This document shows positions 63,459-64,000 of a stretch of 64,000 nucleotides of DNA, piece after piece (the stretch's first letter is position 1; every line of letters begins with the position of its first letter). The position numbers were made by a program, and so were the translations under genes. The DNA comes from CAIJNA01 sp964516815 (GTDB taxonomy: Bacteria; Campylobacterota; Campylobacteria; Campylobacterales; Arcobacteraceae): the NCBI GenBank assembly GCA_964516815.1, contig CAZEXK010000006.1:1-64000 (forward strand). Direction: 5' to 3'. Under the pieces are notes generated by a model that saw only the letters and a list, made by a program, of their open reading frames with translations, ran no database searches and was not told the origin of the DNA.

Positions 63459-63950
63459 ATGATAAGAAAAGTATCAAAAAAAATTTCTAAAGATAAAAAA
63501 TTAAAAGAATTTTTGGATAAGTATAATATTCCGAATAAGTATTTTTCTGTCAATAGAAAATCAACATCTAAAGCTGTTATGATAGGTTTGTTTATTGCAT
63601 TCCTTCCAATTCCATTTCAAATGATAGCAGTAATTTTACTTGTACCTTTTGTTCGTTTTAATTTACCAATAGCACTTGCAATGTGCTGGATTACAAATCC
63701 AATTAGTATGCCTTTTATATATTTTGCAGAATATCAAATAGGTAGTTTTTTATTAAACACTCCAACAATTCCATTAGAAATGACATTTGAATGGTTTTCT
63801 GCTAATGTTGGAAATATCTTGTTGCCATTATATACAGGAGCACTTATCCTATCTATTTTTAGTTCATTATTTTTTTATTTTTTTATAAATTATTTTTGGA
63901 AACATTCTGTAGAAAAAGATAAATCTTTGCATTTCAAAAATAGAGATTAA
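63459..63950 (+). CDS. DUF2062 family membrane protein
   Basis: The 163-residue protein has an N-terminal basic segment, the DUF2062 core (VMIGLFIAFLPIPFQMIAV and later CWITNPISMPFIYFAEYQIG) and a final membrane segment near the C-terminus (about 121-145), ending in a basic tail. Function unknown in the family. The frame opens at 63426, but the ATG at 63459 gives the usual family N-terminus and has a GGGA nearby, so it is preferred with moderate certainty. It is the last gene in the window; 63951-64000 holds nothing further. Confidence 0.8.
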   Translation: MIRKVSKKISKDKKLKEFLDKYNIPNKYFSVNRKSTSKAVMIGLFIAFLPIPFQMIAVILLVPFVRFNLPIALAMCWITNPISMPFIYFAEYQIGSFLLNTPTIPLEMTFEWFSANVGNILLPLYTGALILSIFSSLFFYFFINYFWKHSVEKDKSLHFKNRD

Positions 63951-64000
63951 AATAAATATATTTATATTTGCAATGAAAGTTTTTGTGAAATATCCTTTGG

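Overview
The window is very AT-rich (poly-A/T intergenic DNA, AAGGA-type ribosome sites, frequent TTG/GTG starts). It carries ruvC-dnaA-dnaN-gyrB-queF together with Campylobacterota-type QueF and malate:quinone oxidoreductase. The best fit is a marine or free-living member of the Arcobacteraceae (Campylobacterota), and the window covers the replication origin. Three runs of exactly 100 N (11800-11899, 39980-40079, 55748-55847) show a scaffolded draft assembly. No rRNA, tRNA, CRISPR array or insertion sequence was recognised.

Layout. 1-5.8 kb: a small membrane protein, a voltage-gated cation channel, a YchJ-like protein, typA, thyX, an orphan response regulator and ruvC. 5.8-11.8 kb: the origin block dnaA-dnaN-gyrB-queF plus a helix-turn-helix/coiled-coil protein, with DnaA-box-like clusters on both sides of dnaA. 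11.8-14.1 kb: a gap-broken membrane gene, moaA and gpsA. 14.1-20.8 kb (minus strand): an acetolactate-synthase-like enzyme, aldehyde dehydrogenase, NDH-2-like oxidoreductase, and a DUF1800/DUF1501 exported pair. 20.9-26.8 kb (minus): gapA-pgk-gap2, then tpiA, fabI and an M23 peptidase, so most of lower glycolysis/gluconeogenesis lies together, with pyk at 57 kb. 26.9-29.6 kb (plus): nadD-rsfS, an exported helix-hairpin-helix protein with a lysine tail, and an RhlE-type helicase.

29.7-36.8 kb (minus) is a complete glycine-cleavage operon, gcvT-gcvH-gcvPA-gcvPB, followed by a lipoyl/octanoyl transferase, lipA and lpd. It supplies both the enzyme and its lipoyl cofactor. 36.9-41.7 kb (minus) is a surface-protein locus: a large beta-propeller/cadherin-like repeat protein (broken by a gap inside its repeat), a small lipoprotein and an SH3-plus-beta-barrel protein. 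42.2-48.1 kb holds a 2-Cys peroxiredoxin, a degenerate HD-GYP protein overlapping a DUF234-type ATPase, an orphan TAXI-like binding protein, an unknown outer-membrane protein and a second M23 peptidase. 48.3-52.1 kb (plus) holds gltA-mqo-glycosyltransferase. The rest is a Kef-type antiporter, mnmG, a nucleoside-recognition membrane protein, pyk, a CopZ-like metal chaperone, pyrG, a Bax-inhibitor-1 protein, pyrB, an aminotransferase and a DUF2062 protein.

Most of the window is conserved housekeeping. The parts most worth a second look are the apparent AUU start of dnaA, the paralogous GAPDH pair with altered active-site and cofactor residues, the repeat surface-protein locus, the inactive-looking HD-GYP protein coupled to an ATPase, the channel with an EDWTD filter, and two gene remnants.
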